Assembly: GCA_950022655.1 (NCBI GenBank)
Contig: OX465579.1
Coordinates: 139,881,118-139,945,117 of the forward strand
Reading direction: 5' to 3'
Source: Alentia gelatinosa
Taxonomy: Eukaryota > Annelida > Polychaeta > Phyllodocida > Polynoidae
Length of the DNA stretch: 64,000 bases
Under the pieces are notes generated by a model that worked only from the letters and a program-made list of their open reading frames with translations, was not told where the DNA came from and searched no databases. Both the position numbers and the translations under genes were made by a program. Shown here piece after piece: positions 1-11,290 of this stretch (position 1 is the first letter of the stretch; each line of letters starts with the position of its first letter).

Positions 1-35
1 TAGTGTTTGTCCATTGTTGTCTCCCTCCACACCAG

Positions 36-146
36 TCTGTCAGACTGAGGGAGTGTGTGCACCCATCTCCCAGCAGAGAAACAGGACTGTAACCATAGAC
101 ACTGAACTCCAGGGAGTGATATGTTCAACTATGTTTACCTTGTGTG
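36..146 (+). CDS. Exon A of an unrecognised gene (partial, runs off left edge)
   Basis: An open frame with codons starting at base 2 runs from the window edge. A pyrimidine-rich acceptor ending CACCAG at 35 makes 36 a likely exon start, although reading open from base 1 is also possible. A weak donor (GTAATC at 147) would leave one G, which completes a Gly codon with the exon at 693. The protein piece contains TVTIDTELQGV and ends in FTLCG. I do not recognise the family. The exon is supported mainly by agreement of phase with the two downstream exons, so confidence is modest. Confidence 0.35.
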
Positions 147-299
147 GTAATCATTACTATAGTAGTACAGCTAAGCTGATTCCCTGTGATATGATATGAA
201 TGCATTTCAATTCTTGTCATTGGACAAAAATATGGGAGGCTGCCTCATTGTTTAGCTAAAAAAAACTGAACCTCCTGCAGAAAGTCAAAGAAATTTTGC

Positions 300-445
300 C
301 CCCCAAATGGGAATACCCAAAATAAATGTTCCCCCCCCCCCCCTTGGAATATCCAAACAAAAATTTGCTTCCCCCCCCCCCCCCTTGGAATACAAAAGAA
401 AAAAAGTTGGTCCCCTCCCCAAAACCTGTGCCCCCCCCCCCCCAT
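300..445. repeat. Three poly-C blocks in a degenerate ~40 bp tandem repeat
   Basis: Runs of 13 to 16 cytosines end near 341, 384 and 443. They are separated by similar spacers containing TTGGAATA..CAAA. This is intronic in the left-edge gene model. The complementary strand is G-rich and could form G-quadruplexes. Confidence 0.6.
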
Positions 446-692
446 CGGCCATAATCAATGAACGCTCCCTAAACGTATTTTCTTCATTTCAAAAAGTTGG
501 TGTATCATTTGTATAATATCTTTATAATTTACCTTTGAAAACAGAATACTCTTCGGGATCTTCTTCGGCGTAGCTCTGCCTTGTCACATACGGTTGGCTC
601 GATGCTAAGAGTACACAACAACTGTGAGTGCCCAGTGGCGAGGCATTCTCACTTCACCTGCTCGCATTGGCAATGGATAGGCCCTCTAGTAG

Positions 693-775
693 GAAGTTAC
701 TGTAGTGACTCCAGGAGGCATTTCCATGGAACAAGAAATAGGATGAATACCCTTGTGGTACACACAAATAATATG
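693..775 (+). CDS. Exon B of the same unrecognised gene
   Basis: The exon is bounded by an acceptor ending TAG at 690-692 and a good donor GTGAGT at 776. Read with one carried G from exon A and two bases here, it encodes a basic segment containing SRRHFHGTRNRMN and ends in TNNM exactly on a codon boundary, which fits the phase-0 exon at 2384. The reading is uninterrupted. The function is unknown. Confidence 0.4.
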
Positions 776-1708
776 GTGAGTTCAATTGTAACTATACCAA
801 TTCGTTTGTTTGAGATTGATCAACATTAAGATTGAAAAATAATGCTATGCAGGATTTGTCTAACAGACAGGTGGGGGTTCAGAGGTCCACAGGGCCCCAT
901 TGCTCCACTTTTTGTGGTATCGCTAGCTCTAACCGGATCACAATTTTATTTTTACGATTACTTTAGCAATCCGACTGAAAAAGCATTGCTCCCAGTTAAA
1001 ACTGGTCTGACACCTGGTGGTGTGGATCGCTATTTCTATAGGTAGAAGAACAAGGGGCTGGGGTTGGTGGTGCCACCATGGATCGTTATTTAGAATATCA
1101 GATAAGGCTGTATTTAACTTACAGCAACCCGATCCGCCGTGCTGTGAAGGTCCACATAAAAAGTATCGCTAAAAGCCCTATTTTACGTGGCGGTGTGCCT
1201 GTGCGATTACGACGCGATCCGCAAAATTTCAGGGGCAACATCTAGGCCCTCAGCTCGCTATTCTGCGATCCGCAGTTCTGTCGTAAACGTGGAGCAACAG
1301 GGCCCTGACTATCATAGGGGAAAATATATGGATCAAAGCCTATCGGTGTTCCACATTGCTATGATTAATCATCGTTTGATTGCTTTCGTCAAATCAATAT
1401 TCACACCTTCACGGGCCTCACAGAAAGTTGATGACATGAATAAACGATCATTATAGTTGGGCTGACAAAATTAACACATTTGAATGTTTCCCTCCGACAC
1501 TTATAATAAATCGTCCTAGTCTCCTGCCTTCTCAACCTAAAACTGCCTGATACAACCCACATAAAGTTGTAAAATGTAGAGCTACCCAGTTGATAAGCAG
1601 ATCCAGTAAATAGATATTTACGACTACTGATACTTCGTTATTATTTTGCACGAATACGCAATCGCAATACGCAGGGTCGCAATCCTGTCTGTGTTACCTA
1701 CTATCAAG

Positions 1709-1865
1709 AGACGTCACGAGTTTGAGTATGAGTTTATTTATGTCACGCATTTTGTTGGCTCCGTGATCTCACGAGTTGAAGACGAGTGAGATTATCACGA
1801 GACGAGTGAGATTAGCCAACACAATGAGTGACATAAATCAACTCAAACTCAAATGAGTGGCGTCT
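1709..1865. mobile_element. Palindromic MITE-like element
   Basis: The left arm (1709-1760, containing GAGTTTGAGT, TTATTTATGTCAC and TTGTTGGCT) is repeated in inverted orientation at about 1813-1865 (AGCCAACACAATGAGTGACATAAAT and ACTCAAACTCAAAT, closing with GGCGTCT). The centre holds two GACGAGTGAGAT repeats. It carries no ORF and is most simply a non-autonomous inverted-repeat element in the last intron of the left-edge gene. Confidence 0.5.
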
Positions 1866-1977
1866 AGATTTTATCCTACCCCGTTTCCACGATTTGTTTT
1901 ATATTAGAAAGTAGTGACATAAACAACAAATCCCATGTTAAGTCTGTGGCGTTATTTATTAGGGGTAGGATTGATAT

Positions 1978-2156
1978 ACAGTAGAACCCCGCGTATGCGG
2001 ACACCCTCCGTTCCGTGCCAAAGTGTCCGCTTATGCGGGGTGTCCGTTTACACGGGGTTAATTAAACATCTAATATGGGAAACCGTTCCGACCAAAGGTG
2101 TCCGTTAACGCGGAGTGTCCGCTGACGCGGGGTGTCCGTTAGGCGGGGTTCTACTG
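1978..2156. mobile_element. Pogo/Tigger-like MITE, complete copy
   Basis: A perfect 14 bp terminal inverted repeat, CAGTAGAACCCCGC, is seen at 1978-1991 and inverted at 2143-2156, flanked on both sides by TA (1976-1977, 2157-2158). The interior is built from repeats of the type GTCCGCTTATGCGGGG. CAG-type ends with TA duplication are usual for pogo/Tigger elements. At 179 bp it cannot encode a transposase. A (TA)n tract follows at 2157-2181. Confidence 0.7.
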
Positions 2157-2383
2157 TATATATATATATATATATATATATCACAATACGGCGGACCATT
2201 CTGGTTTTAGGGCATTCTAGAGATACTGTTTATTGTCTCTTTTTGTGATAATCTTACCGGGCCTCACAATTCAGAATATCAAACGCAATTTCATCGTTCC
2301 AAATACCTACGGTGTCAGCCAAAATAAGCTCTTGTAAAATTATTTTCCTCAGAATGATACCAATTCGTTATTTTCCTCTTCAG

Positions 2384-2593
2384 GTCAATCGATTTGATAG
2401 CAATCCACATCAAAGGACACCAGTGCTTACTCACTCTGCCCTTCCGATTACTGATACAGTACAGCGGTTGACACACAGCTTGGTGACACTAAAGAACATA
2501 ATCAAACAGGCTAATGTGACAATGAACACGCTGTGTCATGTCTGTGGACACACTCCAAGATCCTGCAGCTTCCAACTCAAGTCACTGAAGTGA
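2384..2593 (+). CDS. Terminal exon C of the same unrecognised gene
   Basis: A strong acceptor (TTTTCCTCTTCAG, ending at 2383) opens a 69-codon frame beginning VNRFDSNPHQ and closing with a TGA stop at 2593. The peptide has a helical leucine/isoleucine-rich middle (LTHSLVTLKNIIKQAN) followed by a small Cys/His cluster, CHVCGHTPRSC, near the C-terminus. Composition is balanced, unlike surrounding repeats, so it looks like real coding sequence. With exons A and B it forms the 3' end of a + strand gene whose body lies left of the window. I cannot name the family; the Cys/His cluster hints at metal binding, but that is inference. Confidence 0.45.
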   Translation, partial: VNRFDSNPHQRTPVLTHSALPITDTVQRLTHSLVTLKNIIKQANVTMNTLCHVCGHTPRSCSFQLKSLK

Positions 2594-3815
2594 CATGTAT
2601 ACTGAACTTTCCGGTGCAATTCGTCATGGATGATGAGAAACGTAGGACGCAGACTCCTAACATTTAGAAGACCTTAACGTTTCTTATTAGTTATCAAAAG
2701 GTTATTGATTTTCAAAATTGATAATTTTTCGTGGTTTGTTAAATTTCATTTAGTGAAGACATTTATTCTTTTGCGATTGTGATCGCTTTGTTGAAGTGTA
2801 CAGAGCAACTTTGTCTCACCAGAATATACCCTTATGCTGGAATCCTGGCCAGTCCTTAGGATTCGTTTAAAGTAATTGACAGGGATCACCGATGATCTTT
2901 GAACATAATATAAATTCTATAGGATTATACTCGACAACAAAGCAGTAGTAATGTGCAGTCTAAATCTTTCTGTTTCGAGCAGATGTTCAGTTCATTTTAG
3001 TGACACTGGTATATTTAGGTTCCCATTCCTTTTTGTGTATGACACACACCAAACGATACAGAATTTCCCCCCATAGCAATATAGTTGAAATGACACACAA
3101 GTCATATACATGTACAACTGAGTGTATTGCAAGTTTTATTACCCTGTAAAGATCTTCGAAATAGATAACGAAACTCTAGGTGGTATTTTCAATTGTAGGC
3201 GTTGAAAGGAGGAATAGATTGAGACTACTCGCAATCAAGCTTACGCTAGTGACAAAATGATATGGTACATTCTTTGCCTCATCATTATATTCTAGTACAG
3301 TCATTCTGATTTGTGTTAATGTTCTGGTTAAAGCATTTAAAGTGTAATCTAGCAAGTGTACTTCTATAAGTATGTGCTATTTTAAGACAAAGCGTATGAA
3401 TATTAATACTGCACATCATGATGTGGCATATGAGATTGTTACTGCATATGATAAATTTTATGTTATCGTATACAGAAAACGGAGATGAAAACGGACGAGG
3501 GACGTCAAAGCCGCATTGCATATGATTAGTAGTCTTATTTTAGCCAAATGTTTGGATGACGGCCAGTTCTAAGTGAATGTGATATACATATATATTTTTT
3601 TTTTCTCAATATTCTCTATGTAGCTTCAGCCTGCTATGGTGATATGAATTAGGTAATGTGGGCTTGTTATGTATAGATTGTTGTGTTGAGTTGCTCTGTC
3701 GATGACATGCTTTTAATGAATTGCTCGTTACATGCACCAGATGGTCTGTGTGAGCAGGTGAAAGCAGATTTTTTTTTAAACATCTATTTCTACTCGGTTA
3801 CACTCAGTCCAAGGA
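2594..3815. other. Non-coding interval, nothing recognised
   Basis: This is AT-rich sequence downstream of the left-edge gene. I see no convincing exon, TIR or repeat. It may include the 3' UTR of the left-edge gene near its start. Confidence 0.4.
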
Positions 3816-4294
3816 CTGGTTTCAATGTGTGCTGATCTTGTATTTAAGTTTTACAGATCTTTTGAGATTTTTGCAATGATGCGACATGATGAAGCAAAAA
3901 TGAATACGGCAGGCGACTTGTACGTTAAGAGCTAGTGCTCGCGCCACTGTGCCATCTACCTCGGAATGAGAGTCCGCCATCGCCAAGAGATCGCGCGATT
4001 CTCTATGAGTGCAGATGCTCCCACGGTTGTAATGTAGATGCATAGTGTTACATGGTTTGGTCTTCGACCGATGATGTGTACATCCTTCCTCCTTCGGCCT
4101 CGACATTGTGGAGATACCTGCGTACCTGGGCCATAAGCGAGTGATACAAAAGGGTCAAGTAAAGCCCTAAACAGAGATGTAAGCAGTCACACTGTGATGA
4201 TTAGCGAGCATAGCAACTGGAGGGGACTCCGTCGCGTAAATAATTGGCCATCCATACCTTAGAAAGTCAACTAGGTCAGCATTGTAGTAATTTC

Positions 4295-5613
4295 TCAGGC
4301 GTTCTGCCTAGGCGTCAACTTGGGATGCTGATTCAACAGGTATGCGAGCACCTCTGCAGTTGTAGCCGTCCTATGCGACGATTTGCGTGTATTGTTTGAC
4401 ATGAATGAGGAATCGTAGTCTAAATTCCATAGATGCGTGTAGACGGGTGAATGGTTGCTATACTTGTGAGATGTTACGCTTGTCCTGGCCCACATCATTG
4501 GTGTGGTGTTCGCCGGTGATGTTATTATGTGTTCAGGAGAGGCGTGTGTATTGGTTGTTATAAGCTCCCTTGGGGTTGTCAGCAGGCCTCGCACCTGCCT
4601 GACCAAGAAAAGGCTGAACCACCAGAGCCGAGGGGCGTGAGTGAGCCGCTGCTGCCTCGGATTCTTTGCTTTAATTCTGCATTTGCTCAGGGTGTGAGGC
4701 TGGTAGAGCGAAAGTGGGTTGCAACAATATTTGCAAACGTGTGCTTGCGTGAAACTGCCTATGACGTGTGTGGTGCTGGATTTAACAATCCCAGGGCGAG
4801 TTGAGAGCTTTGCATGGTGGATTGTGAGCGATCTGAGCCTTTTTTTACCCGTCGCGTTTGTTGTTGTCACTATCTGGGTGCTTGATGCGTGCGCTCTCAG
4901 AGCCAGAAATGGCCGTGCGCAGATGTTGAATTTGTGCCTCACTATTATATGCCAGCTTGATCTAAAACGACCCATTGCGATGTGAGGGAATACCTCCTCC
5001 CTCCACCCTCGGACTGACGGGAATTCATTATCAGGGGCGTCTTCTACCACTTCCCTCAGGTATTGCATGGTTTGCGACATCAGTCCGTATGTCATCAAGC
5101 ATACATATGATGATGCCTCATACGTGTTCTTGTACATTAAGGGTGTCGAGGCCTGTCTTTTTCTTTTAATACCATTTGATACATATTCATGGACCTACCA
5201 TCCATGGGACATAGAACGACGCCAGTAGTTTGGATTATTCATTGTACCCTCTCGTCTAAGGGATTCGCCCTGAGTCCGGGAGCTGGCTGAAGCCGACATG
5301 GTGGCGACCAACGGATCCGCGTTAGCAACAGATTGGAGAGTTGGTCACGTTGCTTGGGTGTGCAGGTGCCATTAAGGTAACGCGTTGAGCAGTTGCTACC
5401 TATAAGGTGTTGTGAGTCGTTCCGATGCCATCGTCTGGAATTCATGCCAGGTGTGAAGTGTTTAGGGTTTGAGCATTTTGAGTCTGAGCTGGTTGGATCT
5501 GGGATGCCATGGACGAAGTCATGGTATCTTGTATATCTGAGATCTGTTTTTGCATTGTTGCTATTGCTTTTGTCCGTCTTCTTCACCGCCTTCTTCTTGG
5601 CCTTCTTCGGCAT
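4295..5613 (-). pseudogene. DIRS/Ngaro-type ORF1 (gag-like) remnant
   Basis: On the - strand a lysine-rich start (MPKKAKKKAVKKTDK) at 5613 opens a 124-codon frame, followed after a break by a 280-codon frame from 5137 to 4295. The second frame has an acidic helical stretch (VVEDAPDNEFPSVRGWREEV) and, around residues 134-160, a CX2CX9HX4C zinc-binding motif within HVCKYCCNPLSLYQPHTL. A basic N-terminus followed by a late Cys/His motif is how I recall ORF1 of Ngaro/DIRS-like elements. Frame breaks and the lack of RT or recombinase sequence downstream (4294 to 2600) mark it as a fragment. Assignment is from pattern memory, not alignment. Confidence 0.5.
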
Positions 5614-5819
5614 GGGTTTTCTTGGAGTAATAGAGCCTTATGGGTTAGGCATTGTAAGCGATTGAGCCGTTCAGGAAAGTGTGATATGCACAGACAAAGG
5701 GACACGAAAATTTCCCGGCTTCGTTTTTTTAATTCTCTAATGACGACTGGCATCCCGCAGAGAGTAGATCATGAGGAGTGATTGTGGATTTGAGCCGTCA
5801 GGTGGCGCAATTGGTGTGA

Positions 5820-7058
5820 GCCACTCGCAATGCCATGGTGAGCCGCTAGATGGGGTAGCGGAATGTGCGTAGAGACGATGTTCAATATTGTTCTGTCATT
5901 ATAGCTCACGTGTTCGCCATAAATGTGAGCTCATAGGGATGCCCAAGCAATTTTCTTTCTGGTTAATAATCATGTTTATTTACCTCCTAGTTCTATTTCT
6001 GATAATGGAATGTCAGTTTTTGTAATCTAAGGTATGTTGGTATCCAATATCATCACTGATATGGTAAGACGCTGTACATTTTCAAACACAAAGTTTTTAT
6101 CTACGATATTTGAAGGGGTAGTTTCTAAAAGGTCTGAAGTAGTATCTACACAGAGTTTTAGAGTTTTAGAGGAAATAGGAGAAATATTTATCCGGTTATA
6201 TAGATAACTAATGGAAATACCTCGTTCATCCCCATCTTATTCCATCTTCATATTTCGCACTTAGTCGGGAGTCCTTCATTACAACATATTAGGTAATATA
6301 TTTAGTTCTTGGGTCGAAGTATTTGGCGTTTGGTCTTATTTATAGAGCCTTTTCTTGCTTACTGATAGACAGATGATATAGGATTTCCTCTCAGGGTAAG
6401 ATATTCTCTGACAATGTACAAACTGGCAGGATATTGAATTCCGCTACATAACAATGTGATGGGGTGCTTTTCATCCCTGTGATAGTTAATGGAAATCTTA
6501 TGTTGGCATTATCTGAATGTTTTACCTACCGGAGATCCCATGGCGATTGACCACAACCATATTGTAATTTGGACTAAGGTTGATGAAACCCTAAATAAAA
6601 TTGCAATGTACCACAGGGAGGTGTGTTCACTTTTATTCTTTGGATATAGTTCGTCTATGTGGTTTTGCATAAAGACAGAGAGATGAAAGGTAGAGAGACA
6701 GTGGGATGTATTCTATAGATTCTAATATACCCATACGGTGATGGTAGCCCTGCCCCCTATCAGACAGAATATAACGTATAAGAGATGGTAATAAAGAGAT
6801 GGTTATATGAATTTTCCATACAGCCCCAAACAGAAAGAAAGTGAATATTCATTCCATACAATCAAAGAAAGAAAACCAAAAAGTATATATAGAAAACCAA
6901 TCTAATTCAGGCATACCGGATGAAAACATATAGGAATACATAGATGATTATGAAAGCATTACATATCTATGCTGCATTAAAAACAAGTACCATACTATAA
7001 GCCACCGGACAGCTAAAGGCTCTGTATTCTGTGCAGGATCACCTCAAAGGACACTCTC
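5820..7058. other. AT-rich non-coding interval
   Basis: No supportable gene or structured repeat is visible. Short frames here have no coding character. Confidence 0.4.
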
Positions 7059-7060
7059 AA

Positions 7061-7695
7061 CCCAGATCTTTCGCGGCGCTAGCATTGGCTTAATCTCTGC
7101 CCCAACACTCTCCCAGCAGAGACCCTGCGCTCTACTCCCTATGGTCACTTGCATCTCTGCCCCAACCTGCCTGTTTGGGCTCGAATCTGGCCCTTACGCC
7201 AATTTTTGAAATTTCATAAATTCTGAGGGCTTTGGGGGGTATTTTGTGTTCTACTTGTAAATGGAGATGAACAAATTTATTTTGTAAATAAAATACTATC
7301 ATTTCTGTTATCATTTATTTCAAACCAGATACATTTTCTGTGATTACTTTCTACAGTGGAAAGCACCTCATGTGTTGCAAGGCTTTGTTTTGTCAACAAT
7401 GCCCATGTGCTCCTCTGAAAGGGCAGTCTAAACAAGTATCAACTTTGGATTCCCATTATAAAATGGTTTAAGAATGAAAAAGAAACAACCAGATTGTCTG
7501 TGAAGCTCCTTTAACAATTTCAATATTTCCATACTCATGATATGTGAGTTGTTTGACTTGTATAACTTTTGACAGTTGCCTTGTTTTGAATCTGAAAAGT
7601 TCGCTGGTCTCCCCTGTATTATAGTGGATAACCAGAGAACAGGCTTTGGGTTGAGACAGAGACTAAGCCAGCGCTAGCGCCGCGAAAGATCTGGG
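7061..7695. mobile_element. Inverted-repeat element with ~39 bp arms
   Basis: The left arm 7061-7099 begins CCCAGATCTTTCGCGGCGCT. It recurs inverted at 7657-7695 with about three mismatches. The ~560 bp between the arms has no ORF of note. The symmetric ends and size suggest a non-autonomous DNA element; I could not define a target duplication. Confidence 0.5.
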
Positions 7696-7699
7696 GGGA

Positions 7700-8590
7700 G
7701 ACTGCTGCCCCAACCCACAGCTGGTAGTGATACGCAAACGTTGTAACCCGGCAAGTGACATATTAAAGAATACATCAATAGGGACTATCTTTTGCTCTAC
7801 AGCATAAAGGGACTGTATACAATGGTTTTGAGACCACATGCAATAGATTTTAAATCTGTATGTACGAAGGTTTTGTAATACGACAGTTTGTAAACAGTGG
7901 GTAGTTTTCAATGATGATAAAGCGTAATTGTCATCACCTCAGAAACGACCAGATTCCTGGTAACACCATTGATTTACCTATAAAAGGAAAGGCCAGACAA
8001 TGCAGGTGCGTAGCTATTGCCCAGAAGTGTTTAGTGATTCTCTGTATCACCCTCCACCTTAAACTTATCTTAATAATATCTCCCAACTAATATTTAGAGA
8101 ATCAAAACCAATAATCAATATACAGACCAATGAACTTTTCGTTAATACATATGTTTTAGGGTCAAATATATTTGATAGACAGTATTTCATTTACTGTTGC
8201 TATGGTAACTAGCTATTTTGCTCTATTTAAACTAATAAAGTGGGTAAAAATGGATAAAGATTGTATATCATTGAAGATGATATGAAAAGAACACCCTATA
8301 GATTTCATAGGCATATCAAATGGACTTCAGTTATTCCAATATATATGAATAAAGAGTTTAAGAGTTTTCGTTGCCATGGTAACCAACTGAAATAGCTCCC
8401 AAAATAACTGTTTCTATAGCCTAAACTAACCGAATTGTCATGACAACAAAGATAAACAACATAGAGTAGCATAATTTGTTCCTGGATACTATTGCTTGAG
8501 GACTTTATAAGATTGCTGCAGGATACAGAAATAAACCTCAGGGACTATAAAAATATCAAGAATAAAACTAAACCGAAAATGTCTTAGATT
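7700..8590. other. AT-rich non-coding interval
   Basis: I see no gene, RNA gene or defined element in this interval. Confidence 0.4.
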
Positions 8591-8789
8591 GTAAGTAGGT
8601 GACAACTGCTATTGAAGAAATTACCAAAGCACACATGAATGTTCATGTTAAAAAACAAGGTTCGATACAAGGTTCAAGATTTACTTGCAGGCATGTCAGT
8701 TTGCAGTGTCATAAAACTATTGCACTGTCACAATGGGTGCTTGGGCATTTGCAGATGGATGTATACATATATGTATACATTTATGGCAT

Positions 8790-9300
8790 CAAGCGAGAGG
8801 CATCTGATAACTTTCATAATCATCATCTGACTGGAGAGCCTGCTTTGTCCTCTGAAAGAAACAACTTTGGCTACATGCCTCCAGACTGCCATCTGAAGGC
8901 AATACCATCCTTGAATGCTTCATTTGTTTGTGGCACGGAAGCCAGCTTTGGTACACTAGCCACACTCTGGCCCACTTTGCTTGCATACATTCTCTGTTGT
9001 GTCTCTGTCAATGATGTACATTTACTCTGGTTACAACATGCCAGAAAAAATGGTGTTGCCTGGGAGATGGCATCTGCCACCATATAATTTGTGTCACCAA
9101 CATATCATTGGGTATGAATACAAGCTCTCAGGAGTCTGAATTACAATTCTAAAGTATGTTGCAACTGTATCACAACCAGTGAGTCCATGTATGCCAACAG
9201 CTTTGGGATTATTTCATGATGCTGGTCAACAGTTTTAGTGATATCAATCATGGCATGGCCATGAATTGGTGAAATCGACAGGTTTTTTCGTCAGATGGAT
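8790..9300 (-). pseudogene. C-terminal remnant of a multi-copy invertebrate protein family
   Basis: On the - strand, frames between about 9290 and 8820 give phrases such as KVGQSVASVPKLASVP followed by TNEAFKD, and upstream LAYMDSLVV, broken by stops and shifts. They resemble the C-terminal part of an uncharacterised, very abundant protein family known to me from cnidarian and lophotrochozoan genomes. The N-terminal part of the same family lies at 12567-13825 on the same strand. The two pieces would be contiguous if the 3.2 kb element at 9311-12539 were removed. The function is unknown to me; the copy number suggests a mobile or repeat-associated gene. Confidence 0.4.
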
Positions 9301-9905
9301 TATGTGATCTGGGTGCTGTTTAAGAAGTTACGAGGGAGAATTGGTCTGGACGATAGGAGACCAGCCGCGAGGGAGGACATTGGGGAGGATCCGGTGTGAA
9401 TATCGTTTAATAAGGGAGGTCCTGAGTGAACTCTCCTCTCCTTGCTGTAAATTCTCCTAACTTTGACCCAGATCGTCTGTGGAAGGAGATCAGCGTCAGA
9501 CACGGCAAGGCACCTGTGTATTCAGTCCTGCGGCTACTTCCGTGGATACTTCTGTGATATATAGGAGAATATAAAATCAAGTTTTCGATAAGATTTAATA
9601 ATATTTATGATATATTTTCATAATAGAATTATCTTTTATAGGTAGTACAAGATATTAGACCTTTCCTGAACAGTTGTCACATCTCAAATATAATGTTTTA
9701 ATTAAAATAAATAATCGAATCGACCATCTCCCTGGTTATCGCTCACTCTTGTCATTGAGCTCAATGTCAGACACACTGTCACTATAGTAAGGGGCCACAC
9801 CCACCTACTACGATAGACCCAATGAATATATATATATATATACTTTACGGAAGCATATATATATATATATATATAGATATATATAGATGTATATAGATAT
9901 ATATA

Positions 9906-10145
9906 CAGTAGAACCCCGCCTAACGGATAACCCGCGTAAGCGGACACCCCGTGTCAGCAGACACTTTTGCTCGGAACGGAAATTTTTCCCTCTATTAGAT
10001 GTTTAATTTAACCCCGTGTAAGCGGGCACCCCGCATAAGCGGACGCCTCGCGTAAGCGGACACCCCGCGTAAGCGGAGAGTTATTTCGGTACAAAAAGGC
10101 CTAAAAAACCTGCGTAAGCGGACACTTCCTACGGACACCCTACCA
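9906..10145. repeat. Pogo-like MITE left end expanding into GCGTAAGCGGACACC units
   Basis: TA then CAGTAGAACCCCGC at 9904-9919 matches the end of the MITE at 1978. No matching right end follows. Instead the CGTAAGCGGACACC motif is reiterated several times and then runs into the minisatellite at 10150. A TA-rich microsatellite precedes it (9825-9905). Confidence 0.55.
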
Positions 10146-11290
10146 AAATTTGATCACTACATCCCAACATCCTACATCACAACATCCTACATCACTACAT
10201 CACTACATCACAACATCCTACATCACTACATCACTACATCACTACATCATTACATCCTGCATCACTACATCACTACATCCTACATCACTACATCCTACAT
10301 CCCTGCATCACTACATCCTACATCACTACATCACTACATCCTACATCCCTACATCCTACATCCCTACATCCCTACATCCTACATCACTACATCCTACATC
10401 ACTACATCCTACATCACTACATCCTGCATCACTACATCCTACATCACTACATCACTACATCCTACATCACTACATCCTACATCACTATATCCTACATCCC
10501 TACATCCTGCATCACTACATCACTACATCACTACATCCTACATCACTACATCCCTACATCACTACATCCTACATCACTACATCGTGCATCACTACATCAC
10601 TACATCCTACATCACTACGTCCTACATCACTGCATCACTGCATCACTACATCCAACATCCACACAGCCACACATCCTACATCCTACCTCCTACATCACTA
10701 CATCCTACATCCTTCATCCTACATCACTATGTGGATGTAGGATGCGTAAGCGGAGAGTTATTTCGGTACAAAAAGGCCTAAAAAACCTGCGTAAGCGGAC
10801 ACTTCCTACGGACACCCTACCAAAATTTGATCACTACATCCCAACATCCTACATCACAACATCCTACATCACTACATCACTACATCACAACATCCTACAT
10901 CACTACATCACTACATCACTACATCACTACATCATTACATCCTGCATCACTACATCACTACATCCTACATCCTACATCACTACATCCTGCATCACTACAT
11001 CCTACATCACTACATCACTACATCCTACATCACTACATCCTACATCACTATATCCTACATCCCTACATCCTGCATCACTACATCACTACATCCTACATCA
11101 CTACATCCCTACATCACTACATCCTACATCACTACATCGTGCATCACTACATCACTACATCCTACATCACTGCGTCCTACATCACTGCATCACTGCATCA
11201 CTACATCCAACATCCACACAGCCACACATCCTACATCCTACCTCCTACATCACTACATCCTACATCCTTCATCCTACATCACTATGTGGA
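10067..11290. repeat. Two tandem copies of a 0.55-0.68 kb block of CATCACTA/CATCCTA minisatellite
   Basis: Each block opens with the same unique leader (GCGTAAGCGGAGAGTTATTT, at 10067 and 10744), passes through ACGGACACCCTACCAAAATT, and then consists of mixed 8-mers CATCACTA and 7-mers CATCCTA. Each ends in CTATGTGGATGTAG. The second copy is shorter. Because 7- and 8-mers mix, several frames stay open as Ser/Thr/His/Tyr-rich stretches; these are not genes. Confidence 0.85.

Noticed and set aside
3880..3960. tRNA-like SINE on the minus strand (GGCACAGTGGCGCGAGCAC)
   Set aside because: An A-box-like string only; no B box or fold could be supported.
10150..11283. CRISPR-like regular repeats
   Set aside because: Animal genome, no unique spacers of constant length; it is a degenerate minisatellite.
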